This document shows, piece after piece, positions 34,421-45,500 of a stretch of DNA of 64,000 bases. The notes beneath the pieces are model-generated. The model was not told the DNA's origin. It was given only the letters and a program-made list of their open reading frames with translations, and did not search any database. The position numbers and the translations under genes are program-made. Every line of letters starts with the position of its first letter. Position 1 is the stretch's first letter. The stretch is from Endothia cerciana (lineage: Eukaryota > Ascomycota > Sordariomycetes > Diaporthales > Cryphonectriaceae), in contig JALRMH010000004.1 in NCBI GenBank assembly GCA_026119935.1, positions 248,001 through 312,000 on the forward strand. The letters are read 5' to 3'.

Positions 34421-36075
34421 GCTGGGCTCATGGCATGCGGCCACAGTCCGTGCACGGCGCTCTGGTGAGCAACTGCTGGGTCCCTACCGAAACCGTTCAA
34501 GGAGACGACAGAGGAGGCGGCCTGCCGTCACTAGCACGCTGTATACCCATCTACCCTCCTCCGGTCCCGCATCAGGAGGGCCCTGCTGGATGGCATACCG
34601 ACGCCGGACTCGCACCAAGCACCGCATTGAGGGCTTCCGAGTGGAGTCCCAACAGACAGGTTCCGCCGGAACACAGCGCCGGGGAGGTTGTGCGCCCCCC
34701 CCCCCCCGGGACGCAAAGTGTAACGGCTTCTTGATGGAGGCGCGCCGCCGGGGGCCCACCGGTGGAGGGGGAGCCCAGGGGAGAAGAAAGAAGAAGTGGT
34801 CGAGGGAACTCAACCCTCTTAGCTGGCCCCTGGTCCAAGTGATACAGGACGGCGACTGTCTCGCATCTGGAGTTACCGTTGGACACCGACGTGCTCACTC
34901 GCCCGTGATAGTGCGTGGGTCTTTTTCTTTTTTTTTTTTTTGGTGTGTGTATATGTGTGTGAGGTCGATGCGGCGCGACGATGGCGCTCCTGGAAGCCTT
35001 CGAGAACAACACTATCCCTGGGGCTTAGGAGGGTAGGATGTAGGACAAGAAGGCGCCCCCTGCCGTGCAGCCGTACAACGGCTTTCGGAGTTATATCTCT
35101 AGGACGCCCTTCCGAAGGAACGTGTCACCGGGCTAGAGAAAGGGTGCCCCGGGTAAAATCGCTGATTGTGAATATCTCACGCCATAGTCATGTCAGGCGA
35201 GACGAAGCGATCGTGGGCCGACCGACCTCCTGCCCTGCAGTGGGGACACAGGTTACCGGCCGCCGCCGGTATGTGCCCAAAGTTAGGGTTCTGTCCCTCT
35301 GCTTTGTGGCACGTCGGAAGATGGGCGGGTTTCTTCTGTATGCGGTGCGCTGTTGGGTGGTGGCAGGAGGAGCGTGCATGCCCTGCGCGTTGCCCTGACG
35401 AGCACTCGCCATCCGGTCGGTGAGCAGCGGCATGGTGCCCAGCATCTACCTAAGGGGGGGCGGTGGGCGGACAGCTCATCATCGTGTTCCCCTAGGACTC
35501 TTGCTGCAGACTCCTCCCGGCAACAAAAGCCAAGGCTGGTGGCTGTAGCCCATGATAGGTGCCGGAGCGTATGGTGCAGGAAGGAGGCGTAATTCTAGAT
35601 CCGGCCTCGACGTTTCTCCTCTGTCCCTGTCCCTCTCTCTTCCCAACCTGGTCCTACTGATCAGACTACAGCGCACCTGCAGCTCACGGTCTCGTGATCG
35701 TCCGGGCCACCGCGAGAGCAAGCACGAACTCTGTCCCTAGGATGATGTGCAGATATCGGGGCTTCGGCCCAGGACCTGCGGCGGCTCGTCCGTCCCCCTG
35801 AGCTTACCACGGGAGGCAATCTCTTTATGAAGATGGGGGGGGGGGGGTGGCCTAAGGCACATCTGAAGGTCACATATACAAGGGGTGAAGTGCCCTGGTT
35901 CCGACGTAAACCGGTGGGCCACACCACGAGTGTGATTTGGACCTCCTCACCCTCTCGGTGCCTGACAGCTGCGCGGGTGCAGGTATCACTTGGACGTGAC
36001 AGCCTGAGCAGTCATGATCTCGCCATCCCCCTCCGGACTGCAGCCATGGGCATGCCAGTATCTCACACACACTCA

Positions 36076-36079
<4 letters not shown>

Positions 36080-36128
<49 letters not shown>
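36080..36128. repeat. (CA)n microsatellite
   Basis: There are about 24 uninterrupted CA units, preceded by a short interrupted CA stretch from 36064. Confidence 0.95.
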
Positions 36129-36133
<5 letters not shown>

Positions 36134-36259
36134 TGGCTGCCAGCCGGTCGTGACGTGTCTACCCGCGCGCAAGGCGTTCCTGGGCGATCTCAAAATCTAC
36201 CGGAGACGGGAGTTGCCGGGCGTGGTGGGCAGGAGTCGAGTCTCGGCGCGGTGGAGGGC

Positions 36260-36314
36260 GGGCTGGGCTGGGCTGGGCTGGGCTGGGCTGGGCTGGGCTG
36301 GGCTGGGCTGGGCT
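36260..36314. repeat. (GGGCT)n pentanucleotide repeat
   Basis: Eleven perfect GGGCT units lie 150 bp upstream of the long G tract. The strand bias (G-rich on plus) is the same as in that tract. Confidence 0.95.
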
Positions 36315-36467
36315 ATTGTGTGGTACGGCACTACGTGATGCTGCGCCGTCCGTCGAAGGTGACATTGGCGGGCCCGGGGTCGCATCCACCATACTGCCTC
36401 TCAGGCGCTCCCCACGTTGGGGTTGGGCGCTCCGAGGTCCTGGGTCAACGCCTGACCGAGGGGTTTT

Positions 36468-36469
<2 letters not shown>

Positions 36470-36502
<33 letters not shown>

Positions 36503-36545
36503 GGTGTGTTTTTTAAAAAAAGTTTGTTTGGGCGCCCCCGCCCGC

Positions 36546-36606
<61 letters not shown>

Positions 36607-36679
36607 GGGGGTGGGGGGGGGGGGGGGGGGGGTGGGGGGGCGGGGGGGGCGTGGGGGGGGGGTGTGGGGGGGGGGGGGG
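36470..36679 (+). repeat. 210-bp nearly pure poly(G) tract
   Basis: G32 (36470-36501) is followed by a short interruption containing TTTTTTAAAAAAA and a C-rich piece, then G58 (36548-36605), then G runs broken by single T, A or C to 36679. It is non-coding. It could form G-quadruplexes, or it could be a sequencing or assembly artefact; the sequence alone cannot decide. Confidence 0.85.
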
Positions 36680-37387
36680 CCCCCCTCCCTTCTTCTTCTT
36701 CTTTTCCTTTTCAAATACCTTGATGAGCCCAGCCCGGCCCCCGCGTGAGGGCAGGTCGGCCTCGGTCGGCAGCTTTGGCCCAGGATGCGCAACCCCCCCC
36801 CCCCCCCGGGGGACATTCGTACCACTTTATGGGTGTGACGTGATGGTCCGCTGTCATCGATCTGGGTGCCGCAGTTCTCCTCAGATTAGCGAGGTGTGAT
36901 CGGGGGCCGCGTCTACAACATCCCTTCTGCCCGTGTGTGTCCTGCGTGTAACTCTGCCCCCCCCCCCCGGTGCCCGCACAAAAAAGTAAAAGCTGCTGCT
37001 GATCCGGGACTGGGGAAGGCCCAGTTCGAAACACAATGCTTCTTGTACTTCCAGGGTTCAGACTATTCGTTGGCGCACCTCTGCCGGACAAAACAATACA
37101 AGGGTCTGCTTTTCCGATGTCTGTCGGCAACGAACGCGGTCGGGGTTGAGAGGGAGGGAGAGAGGGACCCTGACTTTCACCTCAACAGATCTCGTACAGT
37201 AGACAGGGCCCCTTGCCCGTTCAGACCTTCTCAGCCCAGCCCCCCGGGCGGCCCGTATGTACCATAGTACTATAGTATGTATTGTATGGTTACTGCAGTT
37301 GCTGGATTGAGGGTTACATCGTGCGGGCGCCGCGGCGATTAATTGTGACGACGACGCATGCCGCATCCCCGACAGGCCTCTTCCTCT

Positions 37388-37425
<38 letters not shown>
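37388..37425. repeat. (CA)n microsatellite
   Basis: There are 19 CA units in non-coding sequence, 1.3 kb from a longer CA array at 36080. Confidence 0.95.
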
Positions 37426-37427
<2 letters not shown>

Positions 37428-40400
37428 GACTGATACCGAAAAGAGATCGATCACCAGGAGAGGTGTGAGCAGCGGGAGATCCTCGGAAGGGTGATGTCGT
37501 GCTGAACGGCAATGGTACCCGCGCCCAAGATGACTTGTATTTTTTTTCCTACCTCTTCTATGAGTCGCTCTCAACAGACATCTTTTGTCTCTGTCAAGAG
37601 GCTGTGCCCAGTGCGCCCAGACCGACCGCGCTCGGGGTGATCTCCAATTGTCCCTTGTGGCGTGGTGAGCCGGCGCGGTGAGGATACCCCCACCTAAGCC
37701 TCGTACTAGTGGACCGTTTGTCTTCATGCGATCTCTCTCTCTCTCTCACCGGTGGGGGTGCATCCATACTCAGTAGTTTGGAAACTCGATCACGAGGGAG
37801 ACCTGGTATTGAGATCGGGAGGGAGATCCGATCGGCGAGGCGGGAGTGGCTGGATGGTCCCTCCCCCCCGGATCGCTCGAATACATCCATTCCTGGTCTG
37901 AAGATTGATATCACGATCGATATGGGTTAAAACGGGTTCGCCAGGCCTACGGATGGTGGTTGTCACAGGTGAGAGAGCGTGTCTGAGCGCCTGATCTCGC
38001 TGGGGCATCTCGCCCACGAGCACCACCCTCACCCTGGCAGGGCAAGGCTTTCGGCAGCAATGGACGGCGGCCCATGCCTCGCTGCGTGCAGCCGGCCCCT
38101 GGGTGGAAATCAGGAGGGAAAGGGCTCTAGATATCCCAACAACATGTGTTGGGGGAGATAGGTGAGCCGCTGCACCCGCGAGACCGGTCGCCCGTTCACC
38201 TGTGCCGCCGCCGCCTCCTCGCGAATCCCTTCCTCCCCCTCCCCCCCCCCCCAGAGCCAGGACGTTCCCTGGCGAGCCCTGAGATAGCACACATGCAGTA
38301 GCACAGCTAACGCCGTCTCTAGAGAGGCATTGGCGCCCCCCTCCCCCCAAAAAAACCAGCCCAATGGGGGGATCGAGGGGTGCTGGTCTGGCCGGATGAC
38401 TGGGGCGCCACCCCTCCGGCGGGTGTGCTCTCGCTGCAGAAGGCTGGCCTCCCATCCCTCCTTGCTGGCGGGCGAGCGAGCGAGGCGGTACTGGCTAGAC
38501 AAGTACGGGAGTCGAACCCGGGCGGGGGCTGCTGTGGGGCTGCCCGGACGCTCGAGGCTTTACATAGTACTCGGAGGAGGGCTAAGTTAGTACATGGGAA
38601 ACTTGGGGGAGCGCGATGGGGGGGGGGGGTGTGGCCGGATGGGCGCAACTGGCTGCCCAGAGCGCCAAAGTGGCCACCTTCATGACTTGGTACATGATAT
38701 CCGGGTGCCGGGGCGAAAGAGAGCTGAGACCTGTCCGGAAACAAACCGCGACCGTGCACGCTGAGAGGCTGCCTGTTCCCCCCCCCCCCACCCTTTTTCC
38801 TTCTCCTTCCACGATAGGCGAGAGAGATCTGGGCTGGCGAACTGGAGACGGCTCCCCCAGCCCCCCTTAAAAAAAAAAAATTAATAAATAAAAAGAACGT
38901 CGTCAGGTGGGCTTGTGAGCAGCAGCGGGGGGTCGCGTTGATCGATGAGCGGACGACCTCACATGGCTGCTTACGTCCCGCCCACGCCCTAGGTCAAAAG
39001 GAAGATGGGATGAGGAGGGCCCAAAAAAAGGAAGTAAGAGATGCCAGGATGAAGGTGGTATCGGCGATGTGCTCTCTTCGCCTGTACGACAGCGGGCCGT
39101 GTTCCGCTCGTCACATTCACCTCAACCTCCCCCGTCCCAACCAAAGGAGATCCCACACCAAGAGCACGCCTCCTCGCGCGGTACCCTTGCCACGCACTAA
39201 TTCACTGCCACCGCCATCACCGTTCTCCTCTCGCCGGGCGAGATTCTGCCCACCTGCGCGGGACGCTAAGTGGCCGTTGTGCGATGGCGACACCGAGACA
39301 TACATAGATCGATCTGTGTGCTTCCCAGCCGCCCTCAGGATCTGAGAGCACGCATCTGGACACATTGGATCTCGCCGGAGAGACATCATACCTGGTGTTG
39401 CCATCCATCCGGCCTCCTGGTCCTGTCTATCTCGGAACTTGCCGTCTAGCCTCGCCGTCTTGCGTAATCTACTTCTGGAACCTATCGGAGAAGATATACC
39501 GCCTTATTATTCCTTTATCTCCTCGCTGAGGCGAAAGACAAGAATCTAAAGCCCTGCTCTCTCAAAGCACCCCCAGAAGAGTAAATGCCCCATCGCCAAC
39601 CCTGGTTACAAAATAAAAATAAAAATTATCCCTTCCCCCACTCTCTGCCGGCGTCCCGGGCTACTGGATCGATATACACATAGTACTATGTAGTACTTAT
39701 TTTAGGTTACACTTTATGCCACCGGGGAAAGGGAAGGGAAGGGAAATCAATCGTCTGGCCCACCTAAGTCCTCGTGTTTCACAAACATAAGAATTCCCTT
39801 CCTCCTCGACCCCCCGGGTCGGCGGTATATCACGCCCACACCAGCTCCATCATGATCCGCGCAGGCATTCCTTCCTCCCACCCAGTCCCACCCTTGCCCC
39901 GGTCCAATCCACCTCTCAAGCCTGGGGATGCGAGGTGGCCAGCATTGCAGTCGAGATCGGATCTGGGCCGGGAACGCCCCCCTGCCTGGTCTGCTTTTTT
40001 CCTCGTGCCCTTGGTGGCCCGGATCGAAATCGCGACAGGTCCAACAGGCAAGGCCCACCTCCCTTCCTCCTCCTCACCCCGGCATGATCTATATTGGATT
40101 CCTTCTTTTTGTTCTCTTTTTCGCTCGATTTTTTATTTTTTTTTATTTTTTAAATTTACTTCTTCCGAGATCTGAGAATCTCGTACGTGGGTCCCACCCT
40201 TTCCCCCGGCTCATCTTCTCCCCTCTCGGTAAACCCTACGGACAAGGTTGTTTCTTTTTTTTTTTTTTGGCTTCTTCTTTCTTTTCTCTCCCTCCTTCTG
40301 CTTGTTGCTGCCCGCACCCCGTGCGCTCGGCCACCGTACATCAGCCTCCTCGTATCCCCCGATCCGTCCACCCATGATGACGAAAGACGCTCATCCCTCT

Positions 40401-41239
40401 CTCTCTCTCTCTGGAAGAGATCTGTAGTCCGTAGGAACATGAAGTCCATAGGAACATGAGAATCCACAATCCCCCCCCCCCCCGCCCAAAAAAAAAAAAA
40501 AAAAAAAAGAGGACCACATCTCACACGGCGCAGGGTACAAGCAATAGCGTCGGGTCTGCGGGTCTCATGGTATCGCCTCGCGTGTGGGTGCCGGGGACAG
40601 TCGACGACGTGGCACAGTTGGACGTCACGGAATCTGTACATGGCGTCACAGGCGCTTGCTCGTCTGAGGACCGACGAATTGAAGCCATCGGGTTTTATTG
40701 ACTCTGCGCTCTACACTATTACTGAACTGCGTGAACTTCGTACGCGGGTAATAGCGTGATCACTACTGCAGTTGTGACACCCACCAAGCAGGGCCGGGCC
40801 AACATTCACCTTGCCAAATCTGCTCTTGTTTGCAAGGTGCAGACTCGTCGAGTTCCTGTAGGCGGCCACTTCGGCGTACATGACCAACAAGAAAAGACCA
40901 GGACCCAAACCAAAAAAAAAAACCAAAAAAAAAACTCATCGGTCGCACAGGCCGCCGAGCCCTCTTCGAGCCAGGACCGACGGCGGGTATCATCAAAAAG
41001 ACATAAACCAAAGACAAAATAAATGAAAATCCAAGAACCATCCCGCATCCAAAATTCAGCGCTCAAGACTCACGTCTGGCGCGGATGGCCCATAGTCCGC
41101 CGAGATCCCATACTCCATTTTGGTCTTCCGCCACCGTGAAAGACATCCACCATGTCCCCGGGCCGAGTGTTGTCACGGGTAGGGTATAGGATCCTAATTT
41201 AACCACACAGAGAGAGGAAGAAGACGTGCCGTCGGTGAA

Positions 41240-42535
41240 TTACCGGTGGCGCCTGGAGGCAGGAGGAAACGGATGAGGTTCCTCCCGCCAGTTAAGGATA
41301 GAATCGTGATCATGACCGAAAACTTCCCGAAGAGATGGGAGAGTGACCTGACGATCGAGAGGCTGGCGGGCATAGAGATCCTCGTGGCGTATGTAGTGGG
41401 CATCGGCGTCGCTGCTCTGCCTAGAGTACCAGCGCGAGCCGGGCCGCTCGGCTTGGGGCCCGTGGGAATGATGAGGGTGTTGATGGCGGTGATCGACACT
41501 GCCATGGGACGAATGAGACGACCGTATTGGAAGCACACCATGCTCGAAACTGCCGGGCTCTTGTTGAGCGGAGTAGCCCTGGGAAGATGCAGACCTCGAC
41601 CGAGAGTGCCCGTCCGGGTGCAGGAGCACCATTTCTGAGAAGGGCGGTTGCTTTGTCTCGAGAGGTAGAGGAGGAAGCCGTACCTGACCCTGAGGGTACG
41701 GAGCATCGTGAGCGGAGCTTGGCGAGTCCGCCACGGAGTCGTGGTCAGACGCCAACGAAGGCGGGTAGCCGGTAGACGCAGTGCTGTGTCGGCGAGAGTG
41801 AGGCTCCTTAGGGTAGAATGCGGCCGGCGTGTTCTGATCGAAATGGTTTCGAAATCGCGACGGTTGAGGCCGCGGTGAGAGGCCACCATTGCCGTCCCTT
41901 CTTGTTTGCTTCTTCAGCTCCTGGTACCAGTGGTTCTTGATCATATTCTCAGGGCGCCCCATGATGCGACCGAGCTTGGCCCATTTTCTTCCTTCCTCAC
42001 GAACCCACTGCTGAATGAAGGCGACCTCCTCGGGGGTGAACCTTTTCTTCATCGCGGATGGCCATTTCAAGTGCTCGTTCCACTTCTCGCGGCACTGCTT
42101 GGCCGAGCGAGGCTTGGAGGGGTGGTGCCGGGAGTACTCTACGGACAACTCGCTCCATGGGAGTTGAGAGGTATTGCCGCTGCGATGGGGCCGTGGGTTC
42201 TTCTCCTCTGCGGCTAGGAATCTGCGGACGATGCCCTCAAGTTGTTTGCATTCCTCCTCGCACCAGGGCCCTTTATACTCCCCGGGGTCGACCCGCTCTC
42301 GGGTGTTGGGATCCACCGTCGATGTTGATTTTGAAGCCTGAGATCGGTCCGCAGGTGGGACGATGGGCTGTGACTGGTTGCCCTGCATGCTGGCACTCAT
42401 TGCAGATGGTGAGACGGCTTTGGACTGACGTGTATGTGTAGTGCTGCGGTTTCGTTGGCGGCCGAGCGTGGCCACTGTCGGCGAGGGTGGTGCCCAACCA
42501 GGTGGGCTGATGGGTTGATAGTGGTGTTCGGTCAT
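41240..42535 (-). CDS. Myb-like (two SANT/Myb repeats) transcription factor
   Basis: A single exon of 431 residues from ATG 42535, which has G at -3 (MTEHHYQPIS). An in-frame ATG at 42625 would add 30 residues but has a weaker context. Repeat 1 starts GPWCEEECKQLEGIVRRFL and ends SAKQCREKWNEHLKWP (about 89-159), with a long insert before its third helix. Repeat 2 is KKRFTPEEVAFIQQWVREEG then RPENMIKNHWYQELKKQ (about 163-210). The paired Trp and the KNHWY recognition helix fit DNA-binding Myb repeats. The rest is Ser/Pro/His-rich, ending with a conserved-looking TLPSLREVFG motif at about 400. It probably binds DNA in the nucleus; target genes are unknown. It is not a FlbD-type R2R3 protein, whose repeats are of standard length. 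It stands isolated between two gene deserts. Confidence 0.88.
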   Translation of the reverse strand: MTEHHYQPISPPGWAPPSPTVATLGRQRNRSTTHTRQSKAVSPSAMSASMQGNQSQPIVPPADRSQASKSTSTVDPNTRERVDPGEYKGPWCEEECKQLEGIVRRFLAAEEKNPRPHRSGNTSQLPWSELSVEYSRHHPSKPRSAKQCREKWNEHLKWPSAMKKRFTPEEVAFIQQWVREEGRKWAKLGRIMGRPENMIKNHWYQELKKQTRRDGNGGLSPRPQPSRFRNHFDQNTPAAFYPKEPHSRRHSTASTGYPPSLASDHDSVADSPSSAHDAPYPQGQVRLPPLPLETKQPPFSEMVLLHPDGHSRSRSASSQGYSAQQEPGSFEHGVLPIRSSHSSHGSVDHRHQHPHHSHGPQAERPGSRWYSRQSSDADAHYIRHEDLYARQPLDRQVTLPSLREVFGHDHDSILNWREEPHPFPPASRRHR

Positions 42536-45500
42536 GACGATGACAACGTTGAAGACGTTCGGCTGCGTTGTCTGGAAACTGTCTCTGCGTTGTGGGGAGT
42601 TGATCGAACGAGCGTGTGTGGGCATGAGAGGAGGGGGGACCAAGCTTGGATCTAACGTCGGGAAGACGCAGGTGTAGAAGTTTTATATCAAGAATTAGTA
42701 GACAGGTGGGAGGAGAATGGTAAAGAGGGAGAGCTGTATTGCAAGTACCTTTTCAGATAGATGCGCGGTCTCGACTGAGAGCTTGTGACCCCTGCACATG
42801 GTCAACGGCCACATACTTAGACTTGGGCAGGGTCTTAGCCTTGGGGTGGGCTTTGGACGACGAAGTATCGAGTTCCTTGGTACATCTTAGGTGGTCCTGA
42901 CAGACTGATAGCCTACATTCTGTTTCGAAAAGCCCCCCCCCCCCCAGTCACGCTTAGGTACAGACAGGGCTAGGGACATCGATCGTAACCCTTCTCTACG
43001 CAATCCTGAGGTACCGTGTTGCCGGGTTGAAGCTTCTTGTGACAGGCGCTAGGCTCACAAGGGGACTACACCTGCTGCCCTACTGCCATCTACCATGGTA
43101 CCAGGCAAGGGGGACAGGGGAGGGGGGGTTGAAGGGCAGAAATATTGCCCAACGGAGCCTAGCAGCCACCAGCCAGCCCAGGCCACGACGTGTCTGTAAA
43201 ATACGCACCCCCCTCTGCCACGGTCATCTACGGTGGGGTCCACACGAAAGCTCAAATCGGGAAAGATCCAGAGTCAGTTAACAGCTGAAGAAGTCGAGGG
43301 AGCACAGACAGCTTCCTGCTCCTGCCATTGGGCCAGTGCCGCACCGACTATTATTGCGGGTTTTCCCTGGCAATCTTCTGCGCATGCTTCAATCTCTGCC
43401 CTCTCAGGCTGACCTGGGCCTGCTATCACATCACATCACCTCACCCACACACCCTGACACCCCCGGATCCACCTGCTGCTACGCGATATTTTATCTGGCC
43501 GGGTCACTGCGGAATGACGGAATGATTCCTTGTCGGCCGCCTCATCCAGGATCACCATGATGATGATGCTGATCATCATCATCATCATCAGCTTCAACAA
43601 CTCCATACACAGCACCGTCGGCGGCGTGGATGGTGGAGAAGGGCCCCTCGCGTCCGTTTTGTCGTACTGTTAGTACAACCACAACATTACAGCATTACAT
43701 CGGCACACTGTTCTTCGCCAGGTGAAGCCTAGCCAGATTAGGGCTTCACTGTCCAAGCACATGAGGTGAGGCGCGTACTGAGTAGCTGGAACGAGCGTTG
43801 GCTGTCTTTGTCACTCGCTGTTCACTGTCACCGTCAATCATCTGGTTGACTTTCCCCCATTCCAGTACCATAACCATCCTCTTGGGCCCGCACAACTCGG
43901 GCCTCCAAGACCACGAGAGATACTACCTCTCTTGGCCCGGGGAGGGGTAAAGGGGGGGTGGGGCTGAGATTGCGCCTTGTGCTTCTGTCCAGCCTCTAGG
44001 GACAACCTCACTGTCCCCGACAGGCCTTGCCGCCTCTATTTCACACACGTACCCCTCCCCCCCCCCCGGGCGGCGCAATGGCGATCCTGGACGATCCGCA
44101 GCTCCGGGAGTCCGAGGTCGCCAGCCAGGTATCCACCACGTGTCTACTGGGTACGATCAAAAACATGGAAATGGGGAAATGAAGATGGATCCTTCTTGAG
44201 CCACACCGATCTGACTGCAACTACCCAGGCAGGTCGCACCTACATCAGTCTCATTGTGCGGTCAGGGTAATAAGATCCGATGTGGTCATCTGGGGCCCTC
44301 CCACTGTTCCTTCAGCGGCTCCGGATCCGGACCCAGATCCAGATCCGATCCGGAATGCACGTTTGCCCAGACTCCCCCGGGCCCTCTGTTGCCCACGCCT
44401 GGGTGTTGCAGGGGCTTGAGGCGGAGGACCCCAGGACCCCTACCGCCTGAAATGATCAGTGAGCTGGACCCGCGCTCTTGGGTGTCAGTCAGATGGAGTA
44501 AGGTTGCCCTCTTCCGGAACGTTTCGAATTCGACAGAGGGGACGCACTCGCGATTTGCTTCTTCGAGAACGGTGGCACAGCGCCCCCTGGCACAATCAAG
44601 TGCTCGGTGCCACGAGGGGAGGAGCTTCGACTTCTAGGACAGATCGCTGGGCCCTTGCAGTGTTCGACACCCGGCGATGTCTTGGGATATCAAGTTTCTC
44701 TGCGACCGTGAATTACAGCGAAGGATCAGGTGGCTTCACGGGGTCGGACCACTTCGGCTATCGCATCAGCCGGGTCAACCTGTCTCTTACGATTGAACTT
44801 TGGGCATCCGCGGACGGCGCGACGGAGAATGATGTTGCTCGCATGAACCATAAGCGGCTGCCTGTCCTATTCTGCCTACATCGCATAATTGCTTCTGCTT
44901 TTGACGCCCCTGGGAAGCAAGCCTCCCCTCTTTTCCGAATCGCGATTGGTCGAGCCTGCAAATAAAAAGCAGCCACGATTCTCAGCGTGAAGGTGTCAGA
45001 GAGGGTCTGGGGATCTGCAATGGGAAGCTCGCAATCCGATATGACACAAGATTCAGCTCCTCGAGAGGCAGCGCTCTCCATCCCATGCTGTTCTGCTCTG
45101 TATGGTACTTTTAAGTAGGCGTGTTGCACCCCTCATGCTGAATCCTGTCAGTCAGCTTCTCAGCTCAGAGTGGATTCTCACAGGAAGGGGGGAGGGGGCT
45201 GCGAGTTTAAGCTTCTTCCCTCATCCCAGATCCCAGACGGCAGGGGCTGCTCACTGAGCCGGGCGCGCTGATCTTGCCGGGTGGCTGCTGACTCGAGACC
45301 TCGGGTCCCAGAGTGCTGGGTTTCGCGCCAGGTGATGGGAAACAATTCCGCAGTCGATTGGGCGGGCCGTATCTATATATCAGCCTGTTATAGGGGTCGT
45401 CTGAAAGTTGCCTTCCCTGCGAACTGATACCCCTCAAGCCTGAGCAACTGGTCCCCATTGCGCCTGCGTCACTGTTTCGGGCCGAACCCCACCTATTTCC

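Larger units (their letters stand above)
28383..41239. other. 12.9 kb gene-poor region rich in simple repeats
   Basis: No exon with a recognisable domain is seen on either strand. The open frames, including a 344-codon minus-strand frame at 32680-33714, run through homopolymers and lack family resemblance. The region holds many G or C runs of 10 or more (for example 29046, 31876, 32911, 33720, 34696, 35837 and 36793), T/A-rich tracts (31712-31760, 40127-40158), AAC, AAT, CA and GGGCT microsatellites and a 210-bp G tract. The final ~1 kb may include the 3' flank of the Myb gene. Retroelement motifs were not found. Confidence 0.6.

Noticed and set aside
36014..36748. 244-codon plus-strand frame rich in His/Thr and Gly
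   Set aside because: It is simply the translation of the CA, GGGCT and poly(G) repeats.
37790..38455. 221-codon minus-strand open frame
   Set aside because: It contains poly-Gly from homopolymers and no motif, and overlaps other long frames; judged spurious.
38505..38535. tRNA T-arm-like sequence (CGGGTTCGACTCCCG on the minus strand)
   Set aside because: No matching acceptor strand, D arm or anticodon arm could be found at tRNA spacing on the 5' side.
42536..42643. Longer N-terminus for the Myb protein
   Set aside because: The frame's first codon at 42643 is TTG. ATG 42625 is possible but has C at -3, whereas 42535 has G at -3.
43561..43592. ATG/ATC trinucleotide array that could fold back on itself (near 43556-43592)
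   Set aside because: Self-complementarity is automatic for a mixed ATG/CAT microsatellite; no independent sign of function.
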